Shown here: in pieces, positions 1 through 6,799 of the stretch
Numbering within the stretch: the first letter of the stretch is position 1
Layout: every line of letters starts with the position of its first letter
Origin: Nitrospiraceae bacterium
GTDB lineage: Bacteria > Nitrospirota > Thermodesulfovibrionia > Thermodesulfovibrionales > Dissulfurispiraceae
DNA: 20,906 nt
Direction of reading: 5' to 3'
Assembly: GCA_003170655.1 (NCBI GenBank)
Contig: PMYY01000170.1
Coordinates: forward strand, 1,273 to 22,178
Made by a program: the position numbers and the translations under genes
Notes under the pieces: model-generated
What the model was told of the DNA's origin: nothing
Seen by the model: the letters and a program-made list of their open reading frames with translations, nothing else
The model's database searches: none

Positions 1-123
1 TGGTTAAAAGTCGTTCCATCTGCGCCGACGGAACGTGAGACAAATAATGATATCGAATCATCTCAATATGACAGTCATGAAAAAAATAGTCCGCCACCAG
101 CTCCGAACAAAGAGAGGTACTAA
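1..123 (+). CDS. C-terminal end of an unknown protein (partial)
   Basis: An open frame runs from base 1 for 40 codons to a TAA at 121-123, two bases before the next ATG. The tail is hydrophilic, rich in Asn, Ser and Glu, and ends in a proline-rich stretch (SPPPAPNKERY). Its tight spacing to the following lipoprotein gene suggests one operon, and the GAGAGG before that gene lies inside this frame. The start and most of the protein are outside the window, so no family can be named. The frame could also be chance, since 40 open codons is not long, but the spacing favours a real gene. Confidence 0.5.
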   Translation, partial: WLKVVPSAPTERETNNDIESSQYDSHEKNSPPPAPNKERY

Positions 124-125
124 GT

Positions 126-689
126 ATGACTAAGCATAGAGGAAGTTTTTGGTTTTTAACATCATTGTTGCTGGTGGTGCTGAGCGGTTGCGCGACAGTT
201 CCTAACGGACCTACTGTCACAGTATTGCCTGCCCCTGGGAAACCTTTTGCGCAATTCCAAGACGATGATGCTATCTGTCGCCAATGGGCGGCGCAACAGA
301 TTGGTGTGACTCCACAGGAAACTGTTAATCAGAATATCGCTACTGGGGCTGTTGCAGGCTCGTTGATCGGTGGAGGCCTCGGGGCAGCCATCGGATCGGC
401 CAGCGGACATGTGGGAACAGGCGCAGCAATCGGTGCTGGAACTGGACTGCTTTTGGGGACGCTGGCAGGCTCCGATAGGGGATATGCCTACGGCAGAAGT
501 GCCCAGCGTAGGTATGATACCGCATATCAGCAGTGCATGTATGCGAAGGGGAACCAGGTCCCAGGAGTAGTTGAACCTTCACGGCGCGTTCACAGAAGAA
601 TGCCTCCTCCGCCTCCTCCGGACCTTGATAGCACACCGCCTGACTATCCCGGGAGTTATGATGCTCCGGGGCAGCCTTCGGGGCAGTAA
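126..689 (+). CDS. Glycine-zipper outer-membrane lipoprotein, unknown role
   Basis: A 187-residue protein with a lipoprotein signal: basic N terminus, hydrophobic stretch and an LSGC lipobox at about residues 19-22. Ala follows the Cys, which by the usual +2 rule favours sorting to the outer membrane. Residues 73-117 form a long glycine zipper (GAVAGSLIGGG, GAAIGSASG, GAAIGAGTG, GTLAGS) of the kind in YMGG/SlyB-like envelope proteins. After a conserved-looking segment with YxxCMYAKG, the C-terminal 40 residues are rich in Pro and Gly (a run of six prolines) and look disordered. ATG at 126 has GAGAGG about ten bases upstream. The family suggests an envelope or stress role, but nothing here fixes a function. 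Confidence 0.8.
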   Translation: MTKHRGSFWFLTSLLLVVLSGCATVPNGPTVTVLPAPGKPFAQFQDDDAICRQWAAQQIGVTPQETVNQNIATGAVAGSLIGGGLGAAIGSASGHVGTGAAIGAGTGLLLGTLAGSDRGYAYGRSAQRRYDTAYQQCMYAKGNQVPGVVEPSRRVHRRMPPPPPPDLDSTPPDYPGSYDAPGQPSGQ

Positions 690-711
690 TACCCTAATCG
701 CAGAGAATTGC

Positions 712-767
712 GGCAATAATAGATTGACATATTTCATGCAGCACGCTATCGTCAATCTATTATTGCC
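712..767. repeat. 17-bp perfect inverted repeat with 22-base loop
   Basis: Arms at 712-728 and 751-767 are exact reverse complements (left arm begins GGCAATAATAG); the loop is 729-750. It lies in the 87-base gap between two convergent genes. The stem is AT-rich and neither side is followed by a run of T, so it is not a standard intrinsic terminator. It may still act as a bidirectional transcript end or RNA-stabilising hairpin. Confidence 0.85.
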
Positions 768-776
768 CGTGATCAG

Positions 777-2018
777 CTATATCCCAAGCCTTTCTACATC
801 CTTATCAATAAATCTCATACAGAAGAAACATGCCAACCCGGCAATCAAAATAGCGATGGGCGTTATCAAGAGTGCGGTCCTTAAGCCCATGAGATCGGAG
901 ATTCGGCCTATGATAATTGGCGATATTGCGTCGCCCAGGGCGTGAATAAAAAATATATTTACTGCAAAGGCCATGGCCCTGATGGCCGGGCTAGTGACAT
1001 TGACAATGATTGTGTTTAGCGGTCCGGTGCTAAGGAACAGGAAGAATTCAGCAAAAAATATGGCTGCAAAGCAGATCGCAGTAACTTGCGTCGTCAATGC
1101 GTAGATGGTTATAGGGACCCCTATCAGAAATCCCGATCCTGAAACGAGCAGATACCCGTTGCCGCTCTTTTTCTGAAAGTAGTCGCCGAGCCATCCTCCG
1201 GCAAGGGTGCCAGCTATCCCGGCCGCTATAGTAACGATACCGAACATGACATTCCCGGTAGCCACGTCAAGGTTGTGCATTCGATAGAGAAAGGTAGGCA
1301 CCCACTGAGCCAGGCCTCCAAGCGCGAATGTCATGGCCGCCATGGCGATGGTATTGACTATGAAGGAGCGATTCCCGGTAAGCTGCCGATAACCCGCGGT
1401 ATTCAGTCCGTCCCGACTCTCGGCTTCTCTGTCACTTTCTCCACGAACGGGCTCACGAAGGAACCAGAGGGGAAGAGACAATAAAATACCGGGGACACTC
1501 ACCACAAGAAAGGCAGCGTGCCATCCCGCATAACGCCCGATAATTCCACCCAGGAGATAACCAAGGGCGCTGCCGACTGGGATTGCGAGATAAAAGAGCG
1601 AGAGTATCCTGCCCCTTTGCATTTTAGAAAAATAATCGGCGATTATGCCGGGTGACACTGTGCCGAAACTGGCCTCTCCTATGCCGACCATCGTGCGGGC
1701 AGCAAGCAGCAGCCCATAGCCATTGGAAAAGCCGGCTGCAGCAGTGGCAAAGCTCCAGGCCAAAAGACCGAACGAGGCAATCCTGACGCGTTTCAGTCGG
1801 TCGCCTAACCATCCGAATAAAGGTGCAGAGACCATGTAGCAGAGCATGAAGACGCTGCCGAGGGAACCGAGAGCGGTATCCGATATCTGAAGATCGGACT
1901 TGATGAGGGGAAAGACGGCATAGATGACCTGCCTGTCCAAATAGTTCAGCAGGTTGGCGGTGAAAAGAACCGCCAGGACATAGTAACGATACCTTGATTG
2001 AGTTGAAGAAATGCCCAC
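777..2018 (-). CDS. MFS transporter, Spinster-like
   Basis: A major facilitator of about 413 residues with some twelve hydrophobic segments. The first helix ends in the LNYLDRQ signature typical of Spinster-like carriers, followed by the loop 2-3 motif GWLGDRLKRVRI and, in the second half, a related GGWLGDYFQKK. The frame stays open far upstream into rnc, but that extension is hydrophilic and overlaps RNase III. I chose GTG at 2018, nine bases past the rnc stop, which puts helix 1 about a dozen residues in; the ribosome site there is weak, so the start is uncertain. It is the last gene of the fabG-acpP-fabF-rnc run. Some Spinster proteins move lysophospholipids or sphingolipids, which would suit a lipid operon, but the substrate here is inferred. 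Confidence 0.82.
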   Translation of the reverse strand: MGISSTQSRYRYYVLAVLFTANLLNYLDRQVIYAVFPLIKSDLQISDTALGSLGSVFMLCYMVSAPLFGWLGDRLKRVRIASFGLLAWSFATAAAGFSNGYGLLLAARTMVGIGEASFGTVSPGIIADYFSKMQRGRILSLFYLAIPVGSALGYLLGGIIGRYAGWHAAFLVVSVPGILLSLPLWFLREPVRGESDREAESRDGLNTAGYRQLTGNRSFIVNTIAMAAMTFALGGLAQWVPTFLYRMHNLDVATGNVMFGIVTIAAGIAGTLAGGWLGDYFQKKSGNGYLLVSGSGFLIGVPITIYALTTQVTAICFAAIFFAEFFLFLSTGPLNTIIVNVTSPAIRAMAFAVNIFFIHALGDAISPIIIGRISDLMGLRTALLITPIAILIAGLACFFCMRFIDKDVERLGI

Positions 2019-2026
2019 TAACAGGG

Positions 2027-2743
2027 TTATGAGTCCGGTATTTTTCCGAGGGCCTCCTGGGCAGCCAGCATTTGCGCCTCTTTCTTGCTTTTGCCCGTCC
2101 CTCTTCCGTATATGGTTTCTTTTATCGAGACTTCTGCGGTAAAGACCTTTCGATGTTCCTCTCCTTCCTGATTCACTATCCTGTATTCCGGCAGGGTACC
2201 AAATAGCGCCTGACAATGCTCCTGGAGCTCGCTCTTGAAGTCGTAGCCTTCATTCTTCTCTATTACATTGGGGATCTTATCCTTGTAAAGCCGGAGTATC
2301 AACGTCCTTACTGTTTCATAATCACTGTCGAGAAAGACAGCACCGAAGAGTGCTTCAAGCGTATCAGCGAGTATCGACCGCTTCAGCCTGCCGCCTGTAG
2401 ACTCCTCTCCCCTCCCGAGACTGACGTAATCCCCTAACGACAATCCAGCAGATATATCGTGGAGGACCGACTTGTTGACAAGATATGACTTCATCTTCGA
2501 CATTTCGGCCTCATCGAGAATGCCTTCTGCTGTAAACAGAGTCTCTGCGATTACCAAGCCCAGGACTGAATCGCCGAGGAATTCCATTCGCTCATTATGA
2601 GCGGACTGACTCCCGGTATTTTCATGCTGGAAAGATTTGTGTGTCAGGGCTTCACTGAATAACCGCCGGTCTCTGAACTTATACCCTAACAGGCCTTCAA
2701 GTTCGGACGGCTCAGCTATATTTCTTGAAAATGAGGCAGGCAT
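2027..2743 (-). CDS. rnc: Ribonuclease III
   Basis: Endonuclease cutting double-stranded RNA, used in rRNA and mRNA processing. The catalytic signature NERMEFLGDSVLG (residues 50-62) and the second acidic pair in DTLEALFGAVFLD (127-139) supply the expected metal ligands E51, E54, D58, D127 and E130. A double-stranded RNA-binding domain occupies about 156-235, ending in SKKEAQMLAAQEAL. With ATG at 2743 the protein is 238 residues, close to the family's usual 225-240. TTG at 2785 and ATG at 2779 are alternative in-frame starts further into fabF. Even the chosen start overlaps the last 32 bases of fabF, in the part coding the conserved GFGGTNA, so the overlap is real whichever start is used. Gene order fabF-rnc is widely conserved. 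Confidence 0.95.
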   Translation of the reverse strand: MPASFSRNIAEPSELEGLLGYKFRDRRLFSEALTHKSFQHENTGSQSAHNERMEFLGDSVLGLVIAETLFTAEGILDEAEMSKMKSYLVNKSVLHDISAGLSLGDYVSLGRGEESTGGRLKRSILADTLEALFGAVFLDSDYETVRTLILRLYKDKIPNVIEKNEGYDFKSELQEHCQALFGTLPEYRIVNQEGEEHRKVFTAEVSIKETIYGRGTGKSKKEAQMLAAQEALGKIPDS

Positions 2744-3956
2744 TCGTTCCGCCAAACCCGAAAGAGTTGGAAAGTGCATACTCAAGATTGAGCTGTCTGG
2801 CCGTGTTAGGAACGTAATCGAGATCGCACTCCGGATCCGGGTTGTCGAGGTTGACTGTCGGAAGTATCAGTCCATTGACGATGCTCAAAACGCTGAAGAT
2901 AGCTTCAACGCCACCGGCTGCGCCCAGGAGATGTCCTGTCATCGATTTAGTCGAGCTCACGCAGAGCTTGTAGGCATGCTCGCCGAATACCTTTTTAATA
3001 GCCATGGTTTCAAGCTCGTCGCCGTATTTGGTCGAGGTCCCATGGGCATTGATGTACTGAATCTTCTCAGGCTCTATGCAGGCATCCTTCAGAGCAGCCT
3101 TCATGCAGCGCGCAGCACCTTCGCCTTCCGGTGCAGGTGATGAGATATGGTAAGCATCGCCGGACATCCCGTAACCGATGATTTCAGCGTATATTCTGGC
3201 GTTACGTGCTATAGCGCTCTCAAGGCTCTCAACGACTATGACACCAGTGCCTTCACCCATAACAAAGCCGTCGCGGCCCGAATCGAAAGGCCTGCTCGCT
3301 TTTTCAGGATCATCATTGCGGGTCGAAAGGGCCTTCATGGCCGCAAAACCTGCCACAGCCAGCGGACATATGACAGATTCGGAACCGCCGGCGAACATAG
3401 CATCTGCGTCGCCCCTCTGGATAATCCGGAAGGCCTCGCCTATGGCATGACTGCCGGTAGCACATGCAGTTACCACCGATGAATTGGGTCCCTTTGCTCC
3501 AAGATGGATCGAAACATTTCCCGAGGCGAGGTTAATACATACCATGGGTATGAAAAATGGCGATACTCGGCGGTGCCCTTTTTCGAGCAGCGCCTTGTGA
3601 TAATATTCGATGCTGTTGAGGCCCCCAATTCCTGAACCGATAAAAACGCCTACCCTTTCGGCGTTCTCCGGCGTGATCTTGAGGCCTGAGTCTTCATGGG
3701 CCATCATCGACGCGGCCATGGCCAGGTGGATGAAACGGTCCATCTTCTTTATTTCCTTGGCCTCGATGTACTGAGCCGGGTCGAAGTCTTTCACTTCGCC
3801 TGCGATGCGCACGGGGTAGGTCGAGGCATCGAACTGGGTGATCGGGCCGATACCCACTTTCCCGGCAGCGGCAGCCTTCCATGAAGCCTCAGCGCCGATA
3901 CCGAGGGGCGAGACAAGGCCCAGCCCCGTTATAACAACTCTTCTATATTCGCTCAT
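2712..3956 (-). CDS. fabF: 3-oxoacyl-ACP synthase II
   Basis: Condensing enzyme elongating acyl-ACP with malonyl-ACP in type II fatty acid synthesis. The thiolase-fold protein has the full catalytic set: nucleophile C165 in VVTACATGSH, H305 in NAHGTST, K337 in SSTKSMTGH and H342. The C-terminal GFGGTNA is intact. At 414 residues it has normal length. ATG at 3956 is preferred over the TTG one codon upstream (3959). The start lies six bases after the acpP stop, with only a weak ribosome site, so translation probably depends on acpP. Cytoplasmic; works with AcpP and FabG encoded just upstream. Confidence 0.97.
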   Translation of the reverse strand: MSEYRRVVITGLGLVSPLGIGAEASWKAAAAGKVGIGPITQFDASTYPVRIAGEVKDFDPAQYIEAKEIKKMDRFIHLAMAASMMAHEDSGLKITPENAERVGVFIGSGIGGLNSIEYYHKALLEKGHRRVSPFFIPMVCINLASGNVSIHLGAKGPNSSVVTACATGSHAIGEAFRIIQRGDADAMFAGGSESVICPLAVAGFAAMKALSTRNDDPEKASRPFDSGRDGFVMGEGTGVIVVESLESAIARNARIYAEIIGYGMSGDAYHISSPAPEGEGAARCMKAALKDACIEPEKIQYINAHGTSTKYGDELETMAIKKVFGEHAYKLCVSSTKSMTGHLLGAAGGVEAIFSVLSIVNGLILPTVNLDNPDPECDLDYVPNTARQLNLEYALSNSFGFGGTNACLIFKKYS

Positions 3957-3962
3957 CAACCG

Positions 3963-4190
3963 TTAAACTTTTTTAGATATATATTCTACCGCGTCTTTTA
4001 CCTTGGCTATCTTCTCGGCATCTTCATCCGGAATTTCGATATTGAACGCTTCTTCGAACGCCATTACGAGTTCAACAGTATCCAGTGAATCCGCGCCGAG
4101 ATCTTCGACAAAGGAAGCCTCGGGGGTTACTTCGGCCTGGTCGACACCAAGCTGTTTAGAAATAATCTCTTTTACTTTTTCTTCTACCAT
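3963..4190 (-). CDS. acpP: Acyl carrier protein
   Basis: Acidic four-helix carrier holding growing acyl chains on a 4'-phosphopantetheine arm. The attachment serine is S35 in the exact motif GADSLDTVE. The frame is open seven codons further upstream, but a GGGAGG at 4196-4201 sits five bases before the ATG at 4190, and this gives a 75-residue protein beginning MVEEKVKEI, the family's standard length and N terminus. It lies between fabG and fabF in the usual order. A small hairpin sits in the 69-base gap to fabG. AcpP is normally needed in large excess over its neighbours, so the strong ribosome site fits. Confidence 0.97.
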   Translation of the reverse strand: MVEEKVKEIISKQLGVDQAEVTPEASFVEDLGADSLDTVELVMAFEEAFNIEIPDEDAEKIAKVKDAVEYISKKV

Positions 4191-4195
4191 TATGT

Positions 4196-4201
4196 CCTCC
4201 C
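4196..4201 (-). promoter_or_regulatory. Strong ribosome binding site of acpP
   Basis: GGGAGG on the minus strand, five bases before ATG 4190. It decides the acpP start against the longer open frame that begins at 4211. Confidence 0.85.
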
Positions 4202-4232
4202 TTTTTTTCAATGTTGTTTAATGTGTATCCGC

Positions 4233-4250
4233 TGCGGGACAGATCCCGCA
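4233..4250 (-). repeat. 7-bp GC-rich hairpin between fabG and acpP
   Basis: TGCGGGA at 4233-4239 pairs with TCCCGCA at 4244-4250 around a four-base loop. It lies in the fabG-acpP gap and has no T-run downstream on the minus strand. It could mark an RNA processing point or protect the acpP message; this is inference. Confidence 0.5.
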
Positions 4251-4259
4251 TCCCTTAAA

Positions 4260-4994
4260 TTACATGTACATTCCACCATTCACATGAATGACCTGTCCGG
4301 TAATGTAGCCACTCTCGTTCGCTGCAAAAAATGCGACGGCATTCGCGACATCGTCGACCGTCCCGAAACGGCTCATCGGAATCGATTTCATCATTTCTGT
4401 TTTCACATTTTCAGGAAGCGCATCGGTCATAGCCGTTGTGATAAACCCCGGTGCGACGGCATTGGAAGTGATCCCCCTGCCCGCATATTCCTTGGCTACG
4501 GTCTTGGTCAGTCCAACAATCCCGGCCTTCGATGCACTGTAATTTGCCTGGCCCGGATTTCCCATAAAGGCCACTATAGATGCGATATTTATAATCCTGC
4601 CATATCTCTGTTTCGACATCAATCTGACAGCCTCCTTAGAACAAAGGAATGTTCCCTTTAGATTGATATTGATAACAGCATCCCAATCCTCTTCCCTCAT
4701 CCTCATCAACAGCCCGTCCTTCGTGATGCCTGCGTTATTAACGAGGATTTCGACTTTTTCGAATTCCTTGGCCGCAGTCTCGAAGATTGCGCTCACATCT
4801 GAAGCCTTGGAAACGTCAGCCCTGGCAGGAATACTCCTGACCCCTAGGGTCCGGAGATAGTCCGCAGTCTCCCTGGCGATATCCAGGTTCACATCAACAA
4901 CAACAATGTTGACACCGCGGCGCGCCAGCGTTTCGGCTATGGCCTTTCCGATGCCGCGTCCCCCTCCAGTTATAACCGCTGTATGACCCTTCAT
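4260..4994 (-). CDS. fabG: 3-oxoacyl-ACP reductase
   Basis: NADPH-dependent reductase of the fatty acid elongation cycle, a classical short-chain dehydrogenase of 244 residues. It has the cofactor loop GGGRGIG (residues 10-16), NNAG (86-89), and the catalytic set N111, S139, Y152 and K156 (YSASK). The C terminus GQVIHVNGGMYM matches FabG. ATG at 4994 is chosen over TTG at 4997 because GGAGGG (5001-5006) is then six bases away. It is the first gene of the operon here. The plsX, fabH and fabD genes that often precede it are absent: the next gene upstream is an unrelated one on the other strand. Confidence 0.95.
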   Translation of the reverse strand: MKGHTAVITGGGRGIGKAIAETLARRGVNIVVVDVNLDIARETADYLRTLGVRSIPARADVSKASDVSAIFETAAKEFEKVEILVNNAGITKDGLLMRMREEDWDAVININLKGTFLCSKEAVRLMSKQRYGRIINIASIVAFMGNPGQANYSASKAGIVGLTKTVAKEYAGRGITSNAVAPGFITTAMTDALPENVKTEMMKSIPMSRFGTVDDVANAVAFFAANESGYITGQVIHVNGGMYM

Positions 4995-5037
4995 CAATAA
5001 CCCTCCTCAGAAAAGTCGGCTCCAATTTTAACGGAGT

Positions 5038-5043
5038 AGTATA
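5038..5043 (-). promoter_or_regulatory. Possible -10 element for the fabG operon
   Basis: TATACT on the minus strand, about 44 bases before the fabG ATG. The best -35 candidate, TTGGAT, is 19 bases upstream, so the match is imperfect. It is proposed because fabG is the first gene of its run. Confidence 0.3.
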
Positions 5044-5219
5044 CCTATTTCAGGTCGAAAATATCCAAACTACCCGCCAGGCCTCGTCGTCCGCAGGTCA
5101 TTTTGCCGTACAATCGATTTCTCCGGGCATCATGCAGTTCCATCCGGAAGATGAAGTACAATTTTCGCACATCGATTTTCCTTTAGTCAATCGCGGCGAA
5201 GGCAGCGTGCTTCACCTTA

Positions 5220-5228
5220 TGATATACT
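5220..5228 (+). promoter_or_regulatory. Possible extended -10 element of the DUF488 gene
   Basis: TGATATACT matches the extended -10 form TGnTATAnT. A transcript from it would start near 5235, at or next to an in-frame GTG of the DUF488 gene, which has no visible ribosome site. A leaderless message is therefore possible. Confidence 0.4.
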
Positions 5229-5669
5229 GTGCGCGTGGAACCGGCCCCGAAAATAATTTTCACACTCGGCACCTCTACTCGGAGCGAAGAGGACTTCATC
5301 GAGATTCTCTTTCTTTACGGAATCGCTAATGTAATCGATGTGCGCAGTTTCCCGAAGAGCAAGATACCCACCTTCACTCAATCCTATTTGTCCAATCTGC
5401 TTCAGAGGGAAAGTCTGAAATACTACTTTCTCGGTCGGGAGTTAGGTGGCCTGCGCAAAGGCGGTTACGATGCTTATGTCACAACGGATGAGTTCAACCT
5501 AGGCATAGACAAACTGGAAGAGATCGCGGCCGGTGGCACAGCCGCGATAATATGCGCCGAGAAATTCCCCTGGAAATGCCACCGCCGCTGGATTGCCCGG
5601 GAACTCCATCACAGGGGCTGGACCATAGAGCATATTATTGATAAAGGTAAAGTCTGGATACCGAAATAG
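5229..5669 (+). CDS. DUF488 family protein
   Basis: A cytoplasmic protein of 144-146 residues from the DUF488 family, whose function is not settled. Family marks are TLGTSTRSEEDFIEIL near the N terminus, VIDVRSFPKSK, YYFLGRELGGLRKGG, and the Cys-containing CAEKFPWKCHRRWIA toward the C terminus. The length is typical of compact family members. GTG at 5229 opens the longest form and GTG at 5235 is an equally good start; neither has a ribosome site. It stands alone between divergent fabG and convergent panC, with only 32 bases to the panC stop. Confidence 0.85.
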   Translation: MRVEPAPKIIFTLGTSTRSEEDFIEILFLYGIANVIDVRSFPKSKIPTFTQSYLSNLLQRESLKYYFLGRELGGLRKGGYDAYVTTDEFNLGIDKLEEIAAGGTAAIICAEKFPWKCHRRWIARELHHRGWTIEHIIDKGKVWIPK

Positions 5670-5701
5670 ATCGTAGGAGCGCGGCACTGCCTCTCCCAAT
5701 C

Positions 5702-6547
5702 TTAAATTTCCACCAATATATTATCTATCAGCCGAGTGTTTCCCATTTTGACGGCTACGGCAAGGAGATATTTCTTTTCCGGGAGGACACTTTCTTCAAA
5801 CGTCTCGGGATTGTAGACCCCCGCGTATTGGACCTCGCTGACTAGTGGTTCCGACTTAAGCATCACATTCATGTGTTCAGTAACAGATGCGGGCATAACG
5901 CCATCCTTAACCATGTGCGCGGCTGACTTGAGCGATTTATATACAACCGCAGCCGCTTCTCTTTCTTCCGGCGAAAGATAGCGGTTCCTGGAACTCATGG
6001 CCAGGCCGTCGTTCTCACGCACTGTCGCGCAGGTGATACACTCGACGCTCATGTTCAGGTCCTTCGTCATCCTTTTGATAATCTGCGCCTGCTGGAAATC
6101 TTTCTGCCCGAAATAAGCCCTGGTCGGCAACGCCAAATTAAAGAATTTGCAGACAACCGTCGCAACCCCCTCGAAATGTCCCGGCCTGAACGCACCGCAA
6201 AGCCTGTCCGATAAGCCCCTGACCCCGATGTAAGTCGAAAAACCTTCCGGGTACATTGCCGGCACTTCCGGTACAAAGAGTATATCTGCGCCGGCAGATT
6301 CGAGCTTCATAATATCGCTCTCAAGGTCTTTCGGGTATTTATCGAAATCCTCACTGGGGCCGAACTGCGCCGGATTGACAAAGATGCTTGCCACAACTAC
6401 ATCATTTTCACCTTTGGCGACCTTAAACAGAAACAGATGGCCGCCATGCAGGGCACCCATGGTCGGAACTAGCCCTAAAGTCTTGCCCTGCGTCAGCAGC
6501 CTTTTGGATGTCTCCTTCATTATGCGGGGGGTACGAATGATTTCCAT
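5702..6547 (-). CDS. panC: Pantothenate synthetase
   Basis: Joins pantoate and beta-alanine with ATP to make pantothenate, the precursor of CoA and of the ACP prosthetic group. The nucleotidyltransferase signature is VPTMGALHGGHLFL (residues 27-40), with HGGH where most family members have HEGH. Other family marks are FVNPAQFGPSEDF, FGQKDFQQAQ, and SSRNRYLS. ATG at 6547 gives 281 residues, the usual length. ATG at 6565 would add six residues (MCIEYF); neither has a strong ribosome site. No panB or panD is adjacent. Monocistronic here, divergent from argG. Confidence 0.95.
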   Translation of the reverse strand: MEIIRTPRIMKETSKRLLTQGKTLGLVPTMGALHGGHLFLFKVAKGENDVVVASIFVNPAQFGPSEDFDKYPKDLESDIMKLESAGADILFVPEVPAMYPEGFSTYIGVRGLSDRLCGAFRPGHFEGVATVVCKFFNLALPTRAYFGQKDFQQAQIIKRMTKDLNMSVECITCATVRENDGLAMSSRNRYLSPEEREAAAVVYKSLKSAAHMVKDGVMPASVTEHMNVMLKSEPLVSEVQYAGVYNPETFEESVLPEKKYLLAVAVKMGNTRLIDNILVEI

Positions 6548-6755
6548 GAAATACTCTATACACATTTTTACGATTAATCAAGTTAGTCTCTCCCGCACTC
6601 TTCCTGAATAAATTCTAAATATACAGCCTACCGACAACGGCAATCGGACCAAAGATGTTGGCCCCTATTTTTATACATAATGATATATGTTATTTATCAG
6701 CACTTCACAATGAAATCCATTTTATGCTAAAACATACGAAGCGAGTTGAAGAGCA

Positions 6756-6776
6756 GAGACGTCCGGTGGAAGTCTC
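6756..6776 (+). promoter_or_regulatory. Hairpin in the argG leader
   Basis: GAGAC (6756-6760) pairs with GTCTC (6772-6776), and inside it TCC pairs with GGA around a three-base loop. It ends 13 bases before the argG ribosome site (GGAGG at 6790-6794). It could influence translation initiation or message stability. The rest of the 252-base panC-argG gap is AT-rich and must hold two divergent promoters, but I see no convincing -35/-10 pair or ARG box. Confidence 0.4.
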
Positions 6777-6799
6777 GATAAATATTTTTGGAGGTTTTA

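Noticed and set aside
712..767. Integron attC site
   Set aside because: No GTTRRRY core at either end, the pairing is perfect rather than bulged, and no integrase or cassette structure is near.
2019..2216. Upstream extension of the MFS carrier by 66 codons
   Set aside because: It lies wholly opposite-frame within rnc, is hydrophilic and basic, and would place the first membrane helix some 80 residues in.
5132..5329. 65-codon plus-strand frame open from upstream of fabG
   Set aside because: It overlaps the start of the DUF488 gene, has no ribosome site, and its protein resembles no family I know.
6605..6617. TGAATAAATTCTA as an ARG box before argG
   Set aside because: The half-sites are two bases too close together and it lies about 185 bases before the start; the match is weak.
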